From contig JBCCXD010000006.1 of assembly GCA_039192165.1 (NCBI GenBank), forward strand, positions 253,810 to 317,809: a stretch of DNA of 64,000 bases, in the 5' to 3' direction. This DNA comes from Dinoroseobacter sp039192165. GTDB lineage: Bacteria; Pseudomonadota; Alphaproteobacteria; Rhodobacterales; Rhodobacteraceae. Below, piece by piece: positions 24,740 through 33,524 of the stretch (position 1 is its first letter; each line of letters begins with the position of its first letter). Position numbers and translations under genes: made by a program. Below the pieces are notes generated by a model that was not told the origin of the DNA, did no database searches, and saw nothing but the letters and a program-made list of their open reading frames with translations.

Positions 24740-24753
24740 GACACCCTCCTCCC

Positions 24754-25752
24754 TCAGCTAATACGTGCGCCGTCGGCGTCGAAAAACACCGGGTTGTCCG
24801 GTGAAATTTGAATGGTTTGACCCGGAACAAGACTGCTGTGCGGATCGGTAAGAGTGACCACATCATGTTCTGCCACCTTGAGGTGCAGACGCGTCTGATC
24901 GCCCAGATGCTCAACTCTCACAACAACGGCGTCTTTGCCTTGTCCTTGGCGAATATTCTCGGGTCGCAATCCAACCTGACGCGCGCCGGCAGGCGCGCCG
25001 TCATCCAAAAGACCAACCGGAAGCAGATTGATCCGAGGCTGGCCCAAACGGGCAGCAACATAGGCCGTGCGCGGGTTCTGGTAGATGTCCCTCGGGGTGC
25101 CAAACTGCACCAACCGACCCTCGTCAAGAACACCCACATGACTGGCCATCGTCATGGCTTCGATCTGATCGTGCGTCACGTAGAGCAAAGTTGCCGCGAG
25201 CTCTGCGTGAATACGTTTCAGTTCGACGCGCAGATCCGCGCGCAACTTCGCATCCAGAGAACTCAGAGGTTCGTCCATCAAGTAAATCGACGGGTCGCGC
25301 ACCAGAGCGCGACCGATGGAGACACGCTGCATTTCGCCGCCAGAAAGCTCGGTAGCCTTATTGTCCAATTTATGTGGAATATGAAGCACTTCCGCGACGC
25401 GCTGCACTTTCTCGACGATTTCATCCTCGGGTGTTTTCAGGATGGGGGACCGCAGCGGAAAGGCCAGGTTTTCCCGGACGGACATGTGAGGATAAAGCGA
25501 GTATTGCTGGAAGACCATCGCCACATCGCGCTGTGCGGGCGTCAGCATATTGACGGTCTCGCCGCCGATCAGAATGTTGCCAGACTCTGCCTTCTCAAGC
25601 CCGGCAATGAGCCTGAGAGTAGTGGTCTTACCAGCACCAGTTGGGCCTAAAAGAACCACGAACGCACCGTCCGGCACCGTCAGGTCCATATCCACCACAG
25701 CCTTGGTCGATTTGAACGATTTAGAGACGCTCTGAAGCTCAACTTCAGCCAT
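24754..25752 (-). CDS. ABC transporter ATP-binding protein (sugar/polyol, MalK/UgpC type)
   Basis: This 332-residue ATPase has Walker A 'GPTGAGKTTTLRLIAGL' (about 38-54), Q-loop 'FQQYSLYPHMSVRENLAFPL', signature 'ELSGGEMQRVSIGRALV' and Walker B 'SIYLMDEPLSSLDAKLRA'. A C-terminal TOBE/OB region follows ('VGLRPENIRQG'). The start at 25752 is supported by alignment to the N-terminus of its partner ('MAE...'). It overlaps the stop of the other ATPase by eight bases. Two different ATPases in one operon suggest a heterodimer. Confidence 0.93.
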   Translation of the reverse strand: MAEVELQSVSKSFKSTKAVVDMDLTVPDGAFVVLLGPTGAGKTTTLRLIAGLEKAESGNILIGGETVNMLTPAQRDVAMVFQQYSLYPHMSVRENLAFPLRSPILKTPEDEIVEKVQRVAEVLHIPHKLDNKATELSGGEMQRVSIGRALVRDPSIYLMDEPLSSLDAKLRADLRVELKRIHAELAATLLYVTHDQIEAMTMASHVGVLDEGRLVQFGTPRDIYQNPRTAYVAARLGQPRINLLPVGLLDDGAPAGARQVGLRPENIRQGQGKDAVVVRVEHLGDQTRLHLKVAEHDVVTLTDPHSSLVPGQTIQISPDNPVFFDADGARIS

Positions 25753-26842
25753 GGCCCAACACCCCCTCGTTAAGTTCAGATCTGAGGGCGCGCCCTGAGG
25801 TTTCATCAAAAAGCGAAATCGTGCGGCTGTTGAATTCCAGCCCGACCTTCTCGCCCATCGTTGCGCGTTGATCAGATGCGATCCGCGCTTTGACTTCGCC
25901 ATTTGGTGTGTTCAGCGTTACTATCTGGGTTGTGCCAAGGTATTCAGTTGCCAGAACTTCGGCCCGGTAGTCGCCATCAGAGGTAAGGCGGATGTGTTCG
26001 GGGCGCACACCAAAAACAAGATCACCCCGCGCGGCTTCGCGGAGCGCCGGCACGGACGTTTCGTGTCCGAACAGCGTCACGCTGTTTGCGCCTTCCGAAA
26101 CTTGCCCCTCAAATCGCAGGAAGTTCATGGAGGGAGAGCCGATGAAATCTGCCACAAACATAGTCGCAGGCGCATCATAGATCTCCTGCGGCGTGCCAAA
26201 TTGCTCGACAACTGCGTTGTTCATCACAACGATTTTGTCGCCCATCTGCATGGCTTCGAGTTGATCATGCGTGACGTAAACCGTTGTGGCCCCCATGCGA
26301 TCGTGGAGCGCGCGCAGCTCTTCCGCCATGCGCTCGCGAAACTCGGCGTCCAGGGCACCCAATGGCTCGTCCATCATGAATGCCTTTGGCTCACGCACAA
26401 TCGCGCGGCCCAGAGCGACGCGTTGCCGGTCTCCGCCTGACAGGCCGCCAACTGGCCGTTTCAGGATGTCTTCTATGCCCAGAATACGGGCAACTTCATC
26501 GACCTTTGCTTTGACCTGCGCGCGCGGCATGCCTTGCGAGACCAGCGGGTAGCTGATGTTTCGACGTACATTCATGTGCGGATAGAGCGCAAACATCTGA
26601 AAAACAAAAGCGATGTCGCGTTCCGAAGGCGGTTTCTGACTTATTTCTTCCCCGTCCAGAATAATCTCACCCGAGGTCGGCAAGTCCAGCCCTGCAATCA
26701 TGCGCAAAGTGGTCGTTTTTCCACAACCTGACGGCCCAAGAAGCATAAAGAATTCGCCATCCTCGATGGTAAAGGAGCTCTCTTTCACGGCGACAAAATC
26801 ACCAAACTCCTTGCGCACATTTCTGACGATGATCTCAGCCAT
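25745..26842 (-). CDS. ABC transporter ATP-binding protein (sugar/polyol, MalK/UgpC type)
   Basis: This 365-residue ATPase has Walker A 'GPSGCGKTTTLRMIAGL', Q-loop 'FQMFALYPHMNVRRNISYPL', signature 'GLSGGDRQRVALGRAIV' and Walker B 'AFMMDEPLGALDAEFRE'. A C-terminal regulatory TOBE domain follows ('FGVRPEHIRL'). It lies two bases after the 62-residue membrane protein. The order binding protein, two permeases, small membrane protein, two ATPases is reminiscent of the rhizobial glycerol transporter GlpVPQUST, which also has two ATPases and a small integral protein. Confidence 0.93.
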   Translation of the reverse strand: MAEIIVRNVRKEFGDFVAVKESSFTIEDGEFFMLLGPSGCGKTTTLRMIAGLDLPTSGEIILDGEEISQKPPSERDIAFVFQMFALYPHMNVRRNISYPLVSQGMPRAQVKAKVDEVARILGIEDILKRPVGGLSGGDRQRVALGRAIVREPKAFMMDEPLGALDAEFRERMAEELRALHDRMGATTVYVTHDQLEAMQMGDKIVVMNNAVVEQFGTPQEIYDAPATMFVADFIGSPSMNFLRFEGQVSEGANSVTLFGHETSVPALREAARGDLVFGVRPEHIRLTSDGDYRAEVLATEYLGTTQIVTLNTPNGEVKARIASDQRATMGEKVGLEFNSRTISLFDETSGRALRSELNEGVLGHG

Positions 26843-26844
26843 GG

Positions 26845-27033
26845 TTACTCCGGGAAATGCGAGACAATGATGAACATCACGGTGCCCACCAACGTGGTGA
26901 TGAAGGAGTAGGTGAAAGCCCACATCACGAAGGGCTGCATCAGCATAAAGACGCCCAGCGCGATGATGATGGTGGCGAGCATTTCCCATGGTCCGCGTCG
27001 GAACCGCAGCAACCCATTGATGAACTCGGTCAT
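26845..27033 (-). CDS. 62-residue membrane protein of the sugar ABC operon
   Basis: The protein has a short positively charged start ('MTEFINGLLRFRRGPWEML') and two closely spaced hydrophobic helices (about residues 18-38 and 40-58). Its ATG overlaps the stop of the second permease (ATGA, 27030-27033) and its stop lies two bases before the ATPase, so it is clearly part of the transporter operon. The rhizobial glycerol ABC system has a comparable small DUF2160 protein, but this one is shorter and its family is uncertain. It probably stabilises or modulates the permease complex. Confidence 0.75.
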   Translation of the reverse strand: MTEFINGLLRFRRGPWEMLATIIIALGVFMLMQPFVMWAFTYSFITTLVGTVMFIIVSHFPE

Positions 27034-27968
27034 TTGCGTACGGCTCCGAAGGTGATCCCGCGCAGCAGGTGCTTGCGCAGAACAATGGTGAAAAACATCA
27101 CGGGCAGCAGGAATATGGTTGCACCCGCTGCGACGGCTGGCCAATCGAGGCCACCGATGCCGATAATTGTCGGAATGAAGGGTGGTGCCGTTTGCGCGGT
27201 TGCTGACGTCAGCAAAACGGCAAAAGCATATTCGTTCCAAGCAAAAATCAGACAGAAAATCGCCGTGGACGCGATCCCTGTCGCTGCCTGTGGAAGAACC
27301 ACTTTATAGAACGCCTGGAAGCGGGTGTAGCCGTCGATCAGTGCAGCTTCTTCGTATTCTCGCGGTATTTCGTCAATGAACCCTTTGAGCAACCAGACGG
27401 CCAGACTGATATTCACCGCTGTGTAGAGGAGGATCATCCCAAGGTGCGTGTCAGAAAGCCCGAGACTCCGGTACATCAGGAAGATCGGGATCGCGACAGC
27501 GATCGGTGGCATCATCCGCGTACTGAGGATGAAGAACAGCAGATCATCGGAAAAAGGTATTCGGAACCGGCTGAATGCATATGCAGCGAGTGTTCCGAGA
27601 AATACAGAAAGGAACGTTGAGCCGAACCCTATAATGACAGAGTTCAAAAACCTTTCGCCGAATTTTGATGGCCCGACGATGACCATATCGTACTGGCGAA
27701 CGATTTCGTCAGCCCAGTTCTCCGGCGGGTTTGCGTCCAGAAACTCCTGCGTCTGCCGTGTCCGCGTTGTGAACAGGTTCACATAGCCTTCAAGGGTCGG
27801 TTCAAAGACCACTTTCGGAGGATAGCTGATCGCATCCGCCGGCGATTTGAAGCCCGTCAACATGATCCAGGCAAGTGGGATCATCGTGACAAGTGCATAG
27901 AAGACAACCAGGGTACCAGCGACCCACTTTGCGCGATCCGAAGGTTCAGTGATGGAATGAGCGCTCAT
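27030..27968 (-). CDS. ABC transporter permease (sugar, MalG type)
   Basis: This 312-residue inner-membrane protein has six predicted helices and the cytoplasmic EAA loop 'EYEEAALIDGYTRFQAFYKVVLPQA' (about 213-237), which docks on the ATPase. The N-terminal segment and 'MLTGFKSPADAI' fit the MalG/UgpE type. The ATG at 27966-27968 overlaps the stop of the first permease. Confidence 0.93.
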   Translation of the reverse strand: MSAHSITEPSDRAKWVAGTLVVFYALVTMIPLAWIMLTGFKSPADAISYPPKVVFEPTLEGYVNLFTTRTRQTQEFLDANPPENWADEIVRQYDMVIVGPSKFGERFLNSVIIGFGSTFLSVFLGTLAAYAFSRFRIPFSDDLLFFILSTRMMPPIAVAIPIFLMYRSLGLSDTHLGMILLYTAVNISLAVWLLKGFIDEIPREYEEAALIDGYTRFQAFYKVVLPQAATGIASTAIFCLIFAWNEYAFAVLLTSATAQTAPPFIPTIIGIGGLDWPAVAAGATIFLLPVMFFTIVLRKHLLRGITFGAVRK

Positions 27969-28912
27969 CTCTCTTTCACCTTGTTGAGGGCCTTCACGTA
28001 AATCGAGGCCAGGCCGAAAACGGTCACAAAGAGAATTATCGCGTAGGCACTGGCGTACCCTGTGCGCCATTTCTCAAAGGCCTCGCGTTTGAGGTTGATG
28101 GACGTCAATTCTGTGGTCGAGCCTGGGCCGCCGCCGGTCAGCTGAACCACGAGATCGAACATCTTGAAGTTCTCGATCCCGCGAAACAGCACCGCAAGCA
28201 TCAGAAACGGCAACACCATCGGGATCGTGATTGTAAAAAACTGACGGGCCTTGGAGGCGCGGTCGATCGCTGCGGCCTCGTAAATGTAATCGGGAATGGA
28301 TCTCAGCCCCGCAAGGCAGATCAGCATGACAAAAGGTGTCCACATCCACGTGTCGACAATAACAATGGACCAGGGTGCTAAATCCACTGAGCCAAGCATC
28401 TCAAAGCTCGACGGGTCTTTTCCTGTGAAAAATGAGACGATGTAGTTAAAAAGCCCGATCTGCGGCTGATAGAGGAACTTCCAGAAGTTCCCGACAACCG
28501 CCGGAGAAAGCATCATTGGAAGAACAATCACTGTGGTCCAAAAGGCGTTTCCTTTGAAGTTGCGGTGAATCAACCAGGCCAACGCGAACCCGATCAGAAC
28601 CTGGAAGAAAATCGTCCAGAACAGAAAATGCGCAGTGGCCTGCATGTTCAGCCAGATGTCGCTATCGGTCAGGATTCGCTCATAGTTGCGCAGCCCGATG
28701 TTCTCGACTTCCCGGTTCAGTCGATTTGCCCGAAAATTCGTGAAGCTCAGTTGTATTGTCCAGATCAACGGAAAGATATTAATTGCCAGAAGCAGGAAAA
28801 TAGTTGGAGCCACGAAAATCCACGCGATCGCGCGATCAGACAGGCCGCGAATTCGGCGCGCAACTTTCCTGGGCGTTGCCTGCGCAACGCGATCCATCTG
28901 CGACAGTGACAT
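27965..28912 (-). CDS. ABC transporter permease (sugar, MalF/UgpA type)
   Basis: This 315-residue permease has six predicted helices and the EAA-type loop 'IYEAAAIDRASKARQFFTITIPMV' (about 218-241). An alternative GTG lies 15 bases earlier, but the ATG at 28910-28912 has GGAG seven bases upstream and was chosen. It is separated from the binding-protein gene by 99 bases that contain a strong hairpin, which probably sets the usual excess of binding protein over permease. Confidence 0.93.
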   Translation of the reverse strand: MSLSQMDRVAQATPRKVARRIRGLSDRAIAWIFVAPTIFLLLAINIFPLIWTIQLSFTNFRANRLNREVENIGLRNYERILTDSDIWLNMQATAHFLFWTIFFQVLIGFALAWLIHRNFKGNAFWTTVIVLPMMLSPAVVGNFWKFLYQPQIGLFNYIVSFFTGKDPSSFEMLGSVDLAPWSIVIVDTWMWTPFVMLICLAGLRSIPDYIYEAAAIDRASKARQFFTITIPMVLPFLMLAVLFRGIENFKMFDLVVQLTGGGPGSTTELTSINLKREAFEKWRTGYASAYAIILFVTVFGLASIYVKALNKVKER

Positions 28913-28976
28913 GTGCTTGCTCCACACGGTTTCCGGAGGATTTGTCCGGCACCCCCGCTTTGCGGCGGGACAGGTA

Positions 28977-29003
28977 ACCGGGGCGCGCGCAGCGCGCCCC
29001 GGT
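28977..29003 (-). terminator. Intercistronic GC hairpin after binding-protein gene
   Basis: A perfect 12-bp stem (28977-28988 with 28992-29003) with a GCA loop lies eight bases after the stop codon of the substrate-binding protein. There is no U-tract on the minus strand, so it is more likely an RNA-stabilising or attenuating hairpin than a full terminator. Confidence 0.65.
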
Positions 29004-29011
29004 CGCGGATT

Positions 29012-30331
29012 CTAGAGCTTTCCTTCGTCTTCGAAGGTTTCTGTCCAGTCTTCGATCAGCTTGTCCAGCGCCTCTTTTGCTGTGCCCTGATCTGCAACGA
29101 CGTAGTCATGTACGCGCTTCTGCATGGCGAGAAGAAGTTCGGCATAAGCCGGCTCCTGCCAGAAGTCCTGCACGTCATTCATGGCCTCCAGGAAATCTCC
29201 CGCAAATGGCTGACTGTCGACAAAGCCAGGGTCGTTCAGCACCGAATTGTGGGCCGAGTATCCTCCAAGCTCCCACCATTTGGCCTGAACTTCCGGATCG
29301 GCAAACCACTTGATGTACTCAAGCGCCGCGTCCTGCTTATCAGAGTAAGAGACAACCGAAATGCCCTGCCCTCCCAGTGTAGAGCCGGCCTGATTTTGTG
29401 GTGGGTTGACGAAGAAGTCGATCTTGTCTCCGCCTGTCGCCGGATCAGCATACAGACCCGGAAAGAAAGCGAACCAGTTCATTGCCATGGCAACCTGACC
29501 GGACTTAAACGCGTCCAGGCTTTCGCCCATGTAGGAGTTTGTGTAGCCGGGGGGTGTCGCAGTCTCGTAAAACTCTTTGTAAAACTCCAGGGCTTCAACC
29601 GCCTCGGCGGAGTTTACAGCACCTTCCATGTCATAAGATCCTGGGGTGTTCTCGTATTTAAAGCCCCAGGGATAAAGCGCTCCCGTGACGCCCATGGTGA
29701 TGCCCTCGGAACCACGCTCGGTAAAAATTGCGGCTCCATAAACGGTTTTTCCGTCAATTTCACGCTCCTGGAAAAACTGCGCGATCTGCAGCAGCTCTTT
29801 TTGGGATTGCGGCTCGCCAAGTTCCTGCCCGGTCTCGGCTTTGTAGGCGGCCTGAATTTCAGGGTCGGCAAACCAGTCGGCACGATAGAACCAACCGTTG
29901 GCGTCACCCATTGCGGGCAGCGCATAGTAATTCGGGGTCCCCTTCGGCCATGTAGAGTAAGCATAAACGGTCGCCGGTGCGAAATCGTCCATGCTGATCC
30001 CTTCGGCATCAAAGAAATCATTCAGCTTCACGTAGTGGCCATTCTCCGCCCCACCACCGATCCACTGGCTATCTCCGATCAGAAGATCGCAGAGCTTACC
30101 GCCGGAGTTCAGCTCATTCAGCATGCGATCCGCGAAGTTGGGCCAAGGCACAAATTCGAAATTCATTGTGTGGCCGGACTGGGCTTCAAATTCCTTGGAC
30201 AGTTCGACAAGTGCGTTTGCCGGGTCCCAGGCTGCCCAGCACAAAGTCAAATCCTCTGCAATTGCCGCTACGGGCAGGCTTACGGATGTCAAAAGCACCG
30301 CTCCAACGGCGGTCGTTTTAAGTGTGTTCAT
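29012..30331 (-). CDS. ABC transporter substrate-binding protein (sugar/polyol)
   Basis: This 439-residue periplasmic protein of the extracellular solute-binding family 1 type has a Sec signal peptide ending at about residue 25 ('AAIA-ED'). The ATG at 30331 is preceded by GGGAGGAAATC. Trp-rich stretches such as 'LCWAAWDPANALVELSKEF', 'FEFVPWPNF' and 'GDSQWIGGGAENG' fit sugar or polyol ligands. It is the first and probably most expressed gene of an eleven-gene operon running down to xylA, with the LacI operator pair just upstream. Confidence 0.92.
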   Translation of the reverse strand: MNTLKTTAVGAVLLTSVSLPVAAIAEDLTLCWAAWDPANALVELSKEFEAQSGHTMNFEFVPWPNFADRMLNELNSGGKLCDLLIGDSQWIGGGAENGHYVKLNDFFDAEGISMDDFAPATVYAYSTWPKGTPNYYALPAMGDANGWFYRADWFADPEIQAAYKAETGQELGEPQSQKELLQIAQFFQEREIDGKTVYGAAIFTERGSEGITMGVTGALYPWGFKYENTPGSYDMEGAVNSAEAVEALEFYKEFYETATPPGYTNSYMGESLDAFKSGQVAMAMNWFAFFPGLYADPATGGDKIDFFVNPPQNQAGSTLGGQGISVVSYSDKQDAALEYIKWFADPEVQAKWWELGGYSAHNSVLNDPGFVDSQPFAGDFLEAMNDVQDFWQEPAYAELLLAMQKRVHDYVVADQGTAKEALDKLIEDWTETFEDEGKL

Positions 30332-30383
30332 GATTTCCTCCCAGTAGGCGACGCTGTCATAGCGGCCCTGCAAAAACGATATT

Positions 30384-30429
30384 TGAGGTACGCACCTCAT
30401 GTCAATGAATTTCTGAGGTGCGCACCTCA
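30384..30429 (-). promoter_or_regulatory. Promoter with two LacI-type palindromic operators
   Basis: TGAGGTACGCACCTCA lies at 30384-30399 and TGAGGTGCGCACCTCA at 30414-30429. Each is a near-perfect or perfect 16-bp palindrome with a central CpG, and their centres are exactly 30 bp apart (about three helical turns). Between them, on the minus strand, is TTGACA (plus 30400-30405). A -10-like TATCGT lies about 18 bases further on, so the proximal operator fills the -35/-10 spacer. Repression by the operon's LacI protein is the natural inference. Confidence 0.8.
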
Positions 30430-30677
30430 GTTCGACGTCTGCATTGCTGGAAATTGGTGGTCTTCTTGTGCCAGATTCTGCTACGAACCTTCGCTCGTCT
30501 TGGCAATTTACGAGCCAATTTTCAGTGTTACGCGCAATTGATCAACATGAATTACATATTTTAAGATATTGAGATATAATATTTTTTAAAGACTAGAAAC
30601 CGCCCCAACCTGGGTGGCTCTACAAAAATGCTGATGGAAGACCTGCCTTGCAATCGAAGTCTTGCTCTAAGACCTTT

Positions 30678-33524
30678 CTATTGCGCGGCAAGGTGATCTG
30701 CGGAGGGTACAATTCTCGCCGCGCAGAACTTGAACTCCGGAATTTTTCCGAACGGATCAAGTTGCGGATTGGTCAGGAAATTGGCGGGTGCTTCCACAAA
30801 ACAGAAGGGCATAAACAGCATCCCAGGGGTTACCTCGCGATCCGCCCTGAGCGTCAGCGTGATAGCGCCGCGGCGCGTCTCAACCGTCACCTGCTGACCG
30901 CGGTAAAAGCCCATTCGGCCAATATCTTTCGGGTGCATGGAAACCACAGGTTCCCCTTCCTGAGCGTTGAGCTGTGTGGCTCTGCGGGTCATCGCGCCGG
31001 TGTGCCAGTGTTCCAGCATCCGCCCTGTCGTCAAAACGAAAGGAAAGTCATCGTCGGGAAGCTCATCGGGAGGCACCAGATCGGTTGGGACCACCTGAGC
31101 CTTGCCGCTTGCGGTTGGGAAACCATCGTAGAAGATAATCTCCTCTCCGGGGCCATCTTCCGATTTGACCGGATAGCAGACCGCGCCCTCTCGCATCAGT
31201 CGCTCCCAGGAAATGTTGTCGAGCGACGGCATGACACTGGCCATCTCCGTAAAAATCTCTCCGACATCTGTGTAGTTCCAGTCGAGCCCGGAACGCTGTC
31301 CCATTTCTACCAGAAGTTTCCAATCCTGGCGCGCCTCACCCGGTGGTTTGCGAACAGGCATGGCGATCTGGACTTGGCGGTTGGAATTTGTGTAGGTGCC
31401 GGGCTTTTCAGGCTGAGCTGACGCAGGAAGGATCACATCGGCAAACCAGGCAGTTTCGGTAAGGAAGATGTCCTGCACAACCAAATGGTCGAGCATAGAC
31501 AACGCAAGACGCGCATGGTGCTGGTCGGGATCCGACATAGCCGGGTTTTCGCCCTGCACAAACATCGCCTTTACCTGACCCGATGAAACCGCGTTCATAG
31601 TTTCGACGACTGTCAGGCCATTGGCCGGGTCGAGAGCGCGGCCCCAGAAATCCTCATAGTGCTCGCGAACGTTGGCATCTTCCACCGACTTATAGTTCGG
31701 ATAGCAGATTGGGATAAGACCGGCGTCAGATGCACCTTGTACATTGTTTTGCCCGCGCAACGGATGAATACCAGTGCCCGGACGTCCGATATGACCTGTG
31801 ATCAAGCTCAGCGCGATCAGACAGCGCACGTTGTCGGTGCCATGTACGTGCTGGCTCACCCCCATGCCCCAAAAAATGATGGACCGCTCTGCCCGCGCAA
31901 AGGTCCGCGCAAGCTCCTTGAGATACTCCGCTTCCACACCGCAGATCTCAGACATTGCTTCAGGTGAGAAGTCTTTGACCTTCTCGCGCAGAGCTTCGAA
32001 ACCTTCGACATTGGCTTGGATGTACTGCTCGTCATAGAGCTTCTCTTTAATGATCGTGTGGATCATCGCGTTGAGCATCGGGACATCACGCCCGGGCGCA
32101 AAGACAACAGGGTGGCTGGCGTGTCGCATCAGCTCCTGCTTTCTCGGGTCAAAAACCATGAGCTTTGCGCCACGCTTGGCTGCCTGTTTCAAATAGGTCG
32201 CAGCCACCGGATGGTTCTGCTCCGGGCGGCAGCCAATAGTTAAGATACAGTCGCTGTCATCGGCAGCTGTAAATGGTGCGGACACCGCGCCAGACCCCAC
32301 GCCTTCCATAAGTGCCGCCACGGACGAAGCGTGGCAAAGCCGCGTGCAGTGATCGACATTGTTGGTGCCAAATCCCTGACGAATGTACTTCTGAAAGAGA
32401 TAAGCCTCTTCATTGGTGCCCTTGGCCGAGCCAAAGCCCGCTACTCGGTGTCCGCCCAATTCATCCCGTACTTTGGTCAGGCCGCCAGCGGCAAAGGCCA
32501 TCGCCTCCTCCCAGCTTGCATCTCGGAACACATCTGGGATGTCGGAAAAGGTCATTCGGACGCTGGGATCCTTGGGAACGCCTTCGCGACGAATGAGGGG
32601 TCTCGTGAGCCGCTCGGGCGACATGACATAGTCCATGCCGAACCGTCCTTTGACGCAAAGCTTACCACGATTTCCGGGCCCATCGCGGCCATCGACCTTT
32701 ATAATGTCGTTGTCTTTGATGCTGACCTCGGTCTGGCAACCAACACCGCAAAATGGGCAAACCGATGGTTTTACCTCTTCGGCGTAGACCGCACGTTTGC
32801 GGGCAGTCTGGTCGAGAAGGGTTTTCTCCATCAACGCGCCAGTCGGACATGCCTGCACGCATTCTCCGCAGCCGACACAGGTCGATACGCCCATGGGATC
32901 GTCGATGTCGAAAACCGGACGTGTGGCCGTACCACGGCCCGCCATCCCAAGAACATCGTTCACCTGCACGTCACGGCACGCGCGCACGCACAATCCGCAG
33001 GAAATGCAAGCGTCAAGATTAACCGCGATAGACGGGTGAGACGCGTCGTGGAAGATACTGTCGACTGGAATCTCAGACTGCGCGCCAGGTCGTTGGCTGG
33101 GATAGCGGGACCCATCGGACGCGCCTAAATGCGACCCTTCTTTCATCGCCACAAGGTCAAACTGTTTCCAGAAATGACTGTCCGGGTCGGGGCTTTCGCT
33201 CCGTGCCGGCATATCCGACGCAAGGAGTTCAAAAACCATTTTGCGGTTCTTTTGCACGCGCTCATTGGTCGTGGTGACCACCATTCCTTCGCTTGGTTTG
33301 CGCAGACAGGATGCCGCAAGGGTACGTTCGCCTTCCACCTCGACCACACAGGCGCGGCAGTTCCCGTCGGACCGTAAGTCCGGTTCGTCCTTGTGACAGA
33401 GATGAGGAATGTGTTTGTTGTGACGCCTGGCGACCTCCCAGATCGTCTCGCCGGCGAACGCCGTCACTTGCTTACCATCCAGGGTAAAAGACACCGTTCC
33501 GAGATGTGTCGCGTCAAGGCTCAT
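30678..33524 (-). CDS. fdsA: NAD-dependent formate dehydrogenase alpha subunit
   Basis: This 948-residue molybdoenzyme oxidises formate to CO2 and passes electrons to the GB subunit and NAD+. Domains in order: N-terminal [2Fe-2S] ('CHKDEPDLRSDGNCRAC', about 42-58), His/Cys cluster region, two [4Fe-4S] ('CISCGLCVRAC', about 172-182, and 'CVGCGECVQACPTGA', about 216-230), the FdhF-type [4Fe-4S] 'CPFCGVGC' (about 256-263), then the Mo-bis-PGD body. The expected Mo-ligand Cys lies in 'TRLCHASSVAAL' (about 393), with the adjacent His. Length matches known FdsA. It overlaps the GB gene by four bases. The small accessory genes fdsC/fdsD are not seen next to it. Confidence 0.93.
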   Translation of the reverse strand: MSLDATHLGTVSFTLDGKQVTAFAGETIWEVARRHNKHIPHLCHKDEPDLRSDGNCRACVVEVEGERTLAASCLRKPSEGMVVTTTNERVQKNRKMVFELLASDMPARSESPDPDSHFWKQFDLVAMKEGSHLGASDGSRYPSQRPGAQSEIPVDSIFHDASHPSIAVNLDACISCGLCVRACRDVQVNDVLGMAGRGTATRPVFDIDDPMGVSTCVGCGECVQACPTGALMEKTLLDQTARKRAVYAEEVKPSVCPFCGVGCQTEVSIKDNDIIKVDGRDGPGNRGKLCVKGRFGMDYVMSPERLTRPLIRREGVPKDPSVRMTFSDIPDVFRDASWEEAMAFAAGGLTKVRDELGGHRVAGFGSAKGTNEEAYLFQKYIRQGFGTNNVDHCTRLCHASSVAALMEGVGSGAVSAPFTAADDSDCILTIGCRPEQNHPVAATYLKQAAKRGAKLMVFDPRKQELMRHASHPVVFAPGRDVPMLNAMIHTIIKEKLYDEQYIQANVEGFEALREKVKDFSPEAMSEICGVEAEYLKELARTFARAERSIIFWGMGVSQHVHGTDNVRCLIALSLITGHIGRPGTGIHPLRGQNNVQGASDAGLIPICYPNYKSVEDANVREHYEDFWGRALDPANGLTVVETMNAVSSGQVKAMFVQGENPAMSDPDQHHARLALSMLDHLVVQDIFLTETAWFADVILPASAQPEKPGTYTNSNRQVQIAMPVRKPPGEARQDWKLLVEMGQRSGLDWNYTDVGEIFTEMASVMPSLDNISWERLMREGAVCYPVKSEDGPGEEIIFYDGFPTASGKAQVVPTDLVPPDELPDDDFPFVLTTGRMLEHWHTGAMTRRATQLNAQEGEPVVSMHPKDIGRMGFYRGQQVTVETRRGAITLTLRADREVTPGMLFMPFCFVEAPANFLTNPQLDPFGKIPEFKFCAARIVPSADHLAAQ

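Noticed and set aside
28913..30541. 542-residue open frame on the plus strand opposite the substrate-binding protein
   Set aside because: It is antisense to a clear periplasmic binding protein gene, has no family features or ribosome binding site, and has the Cys/His/Arg-rich composition typical of a shadow frame.
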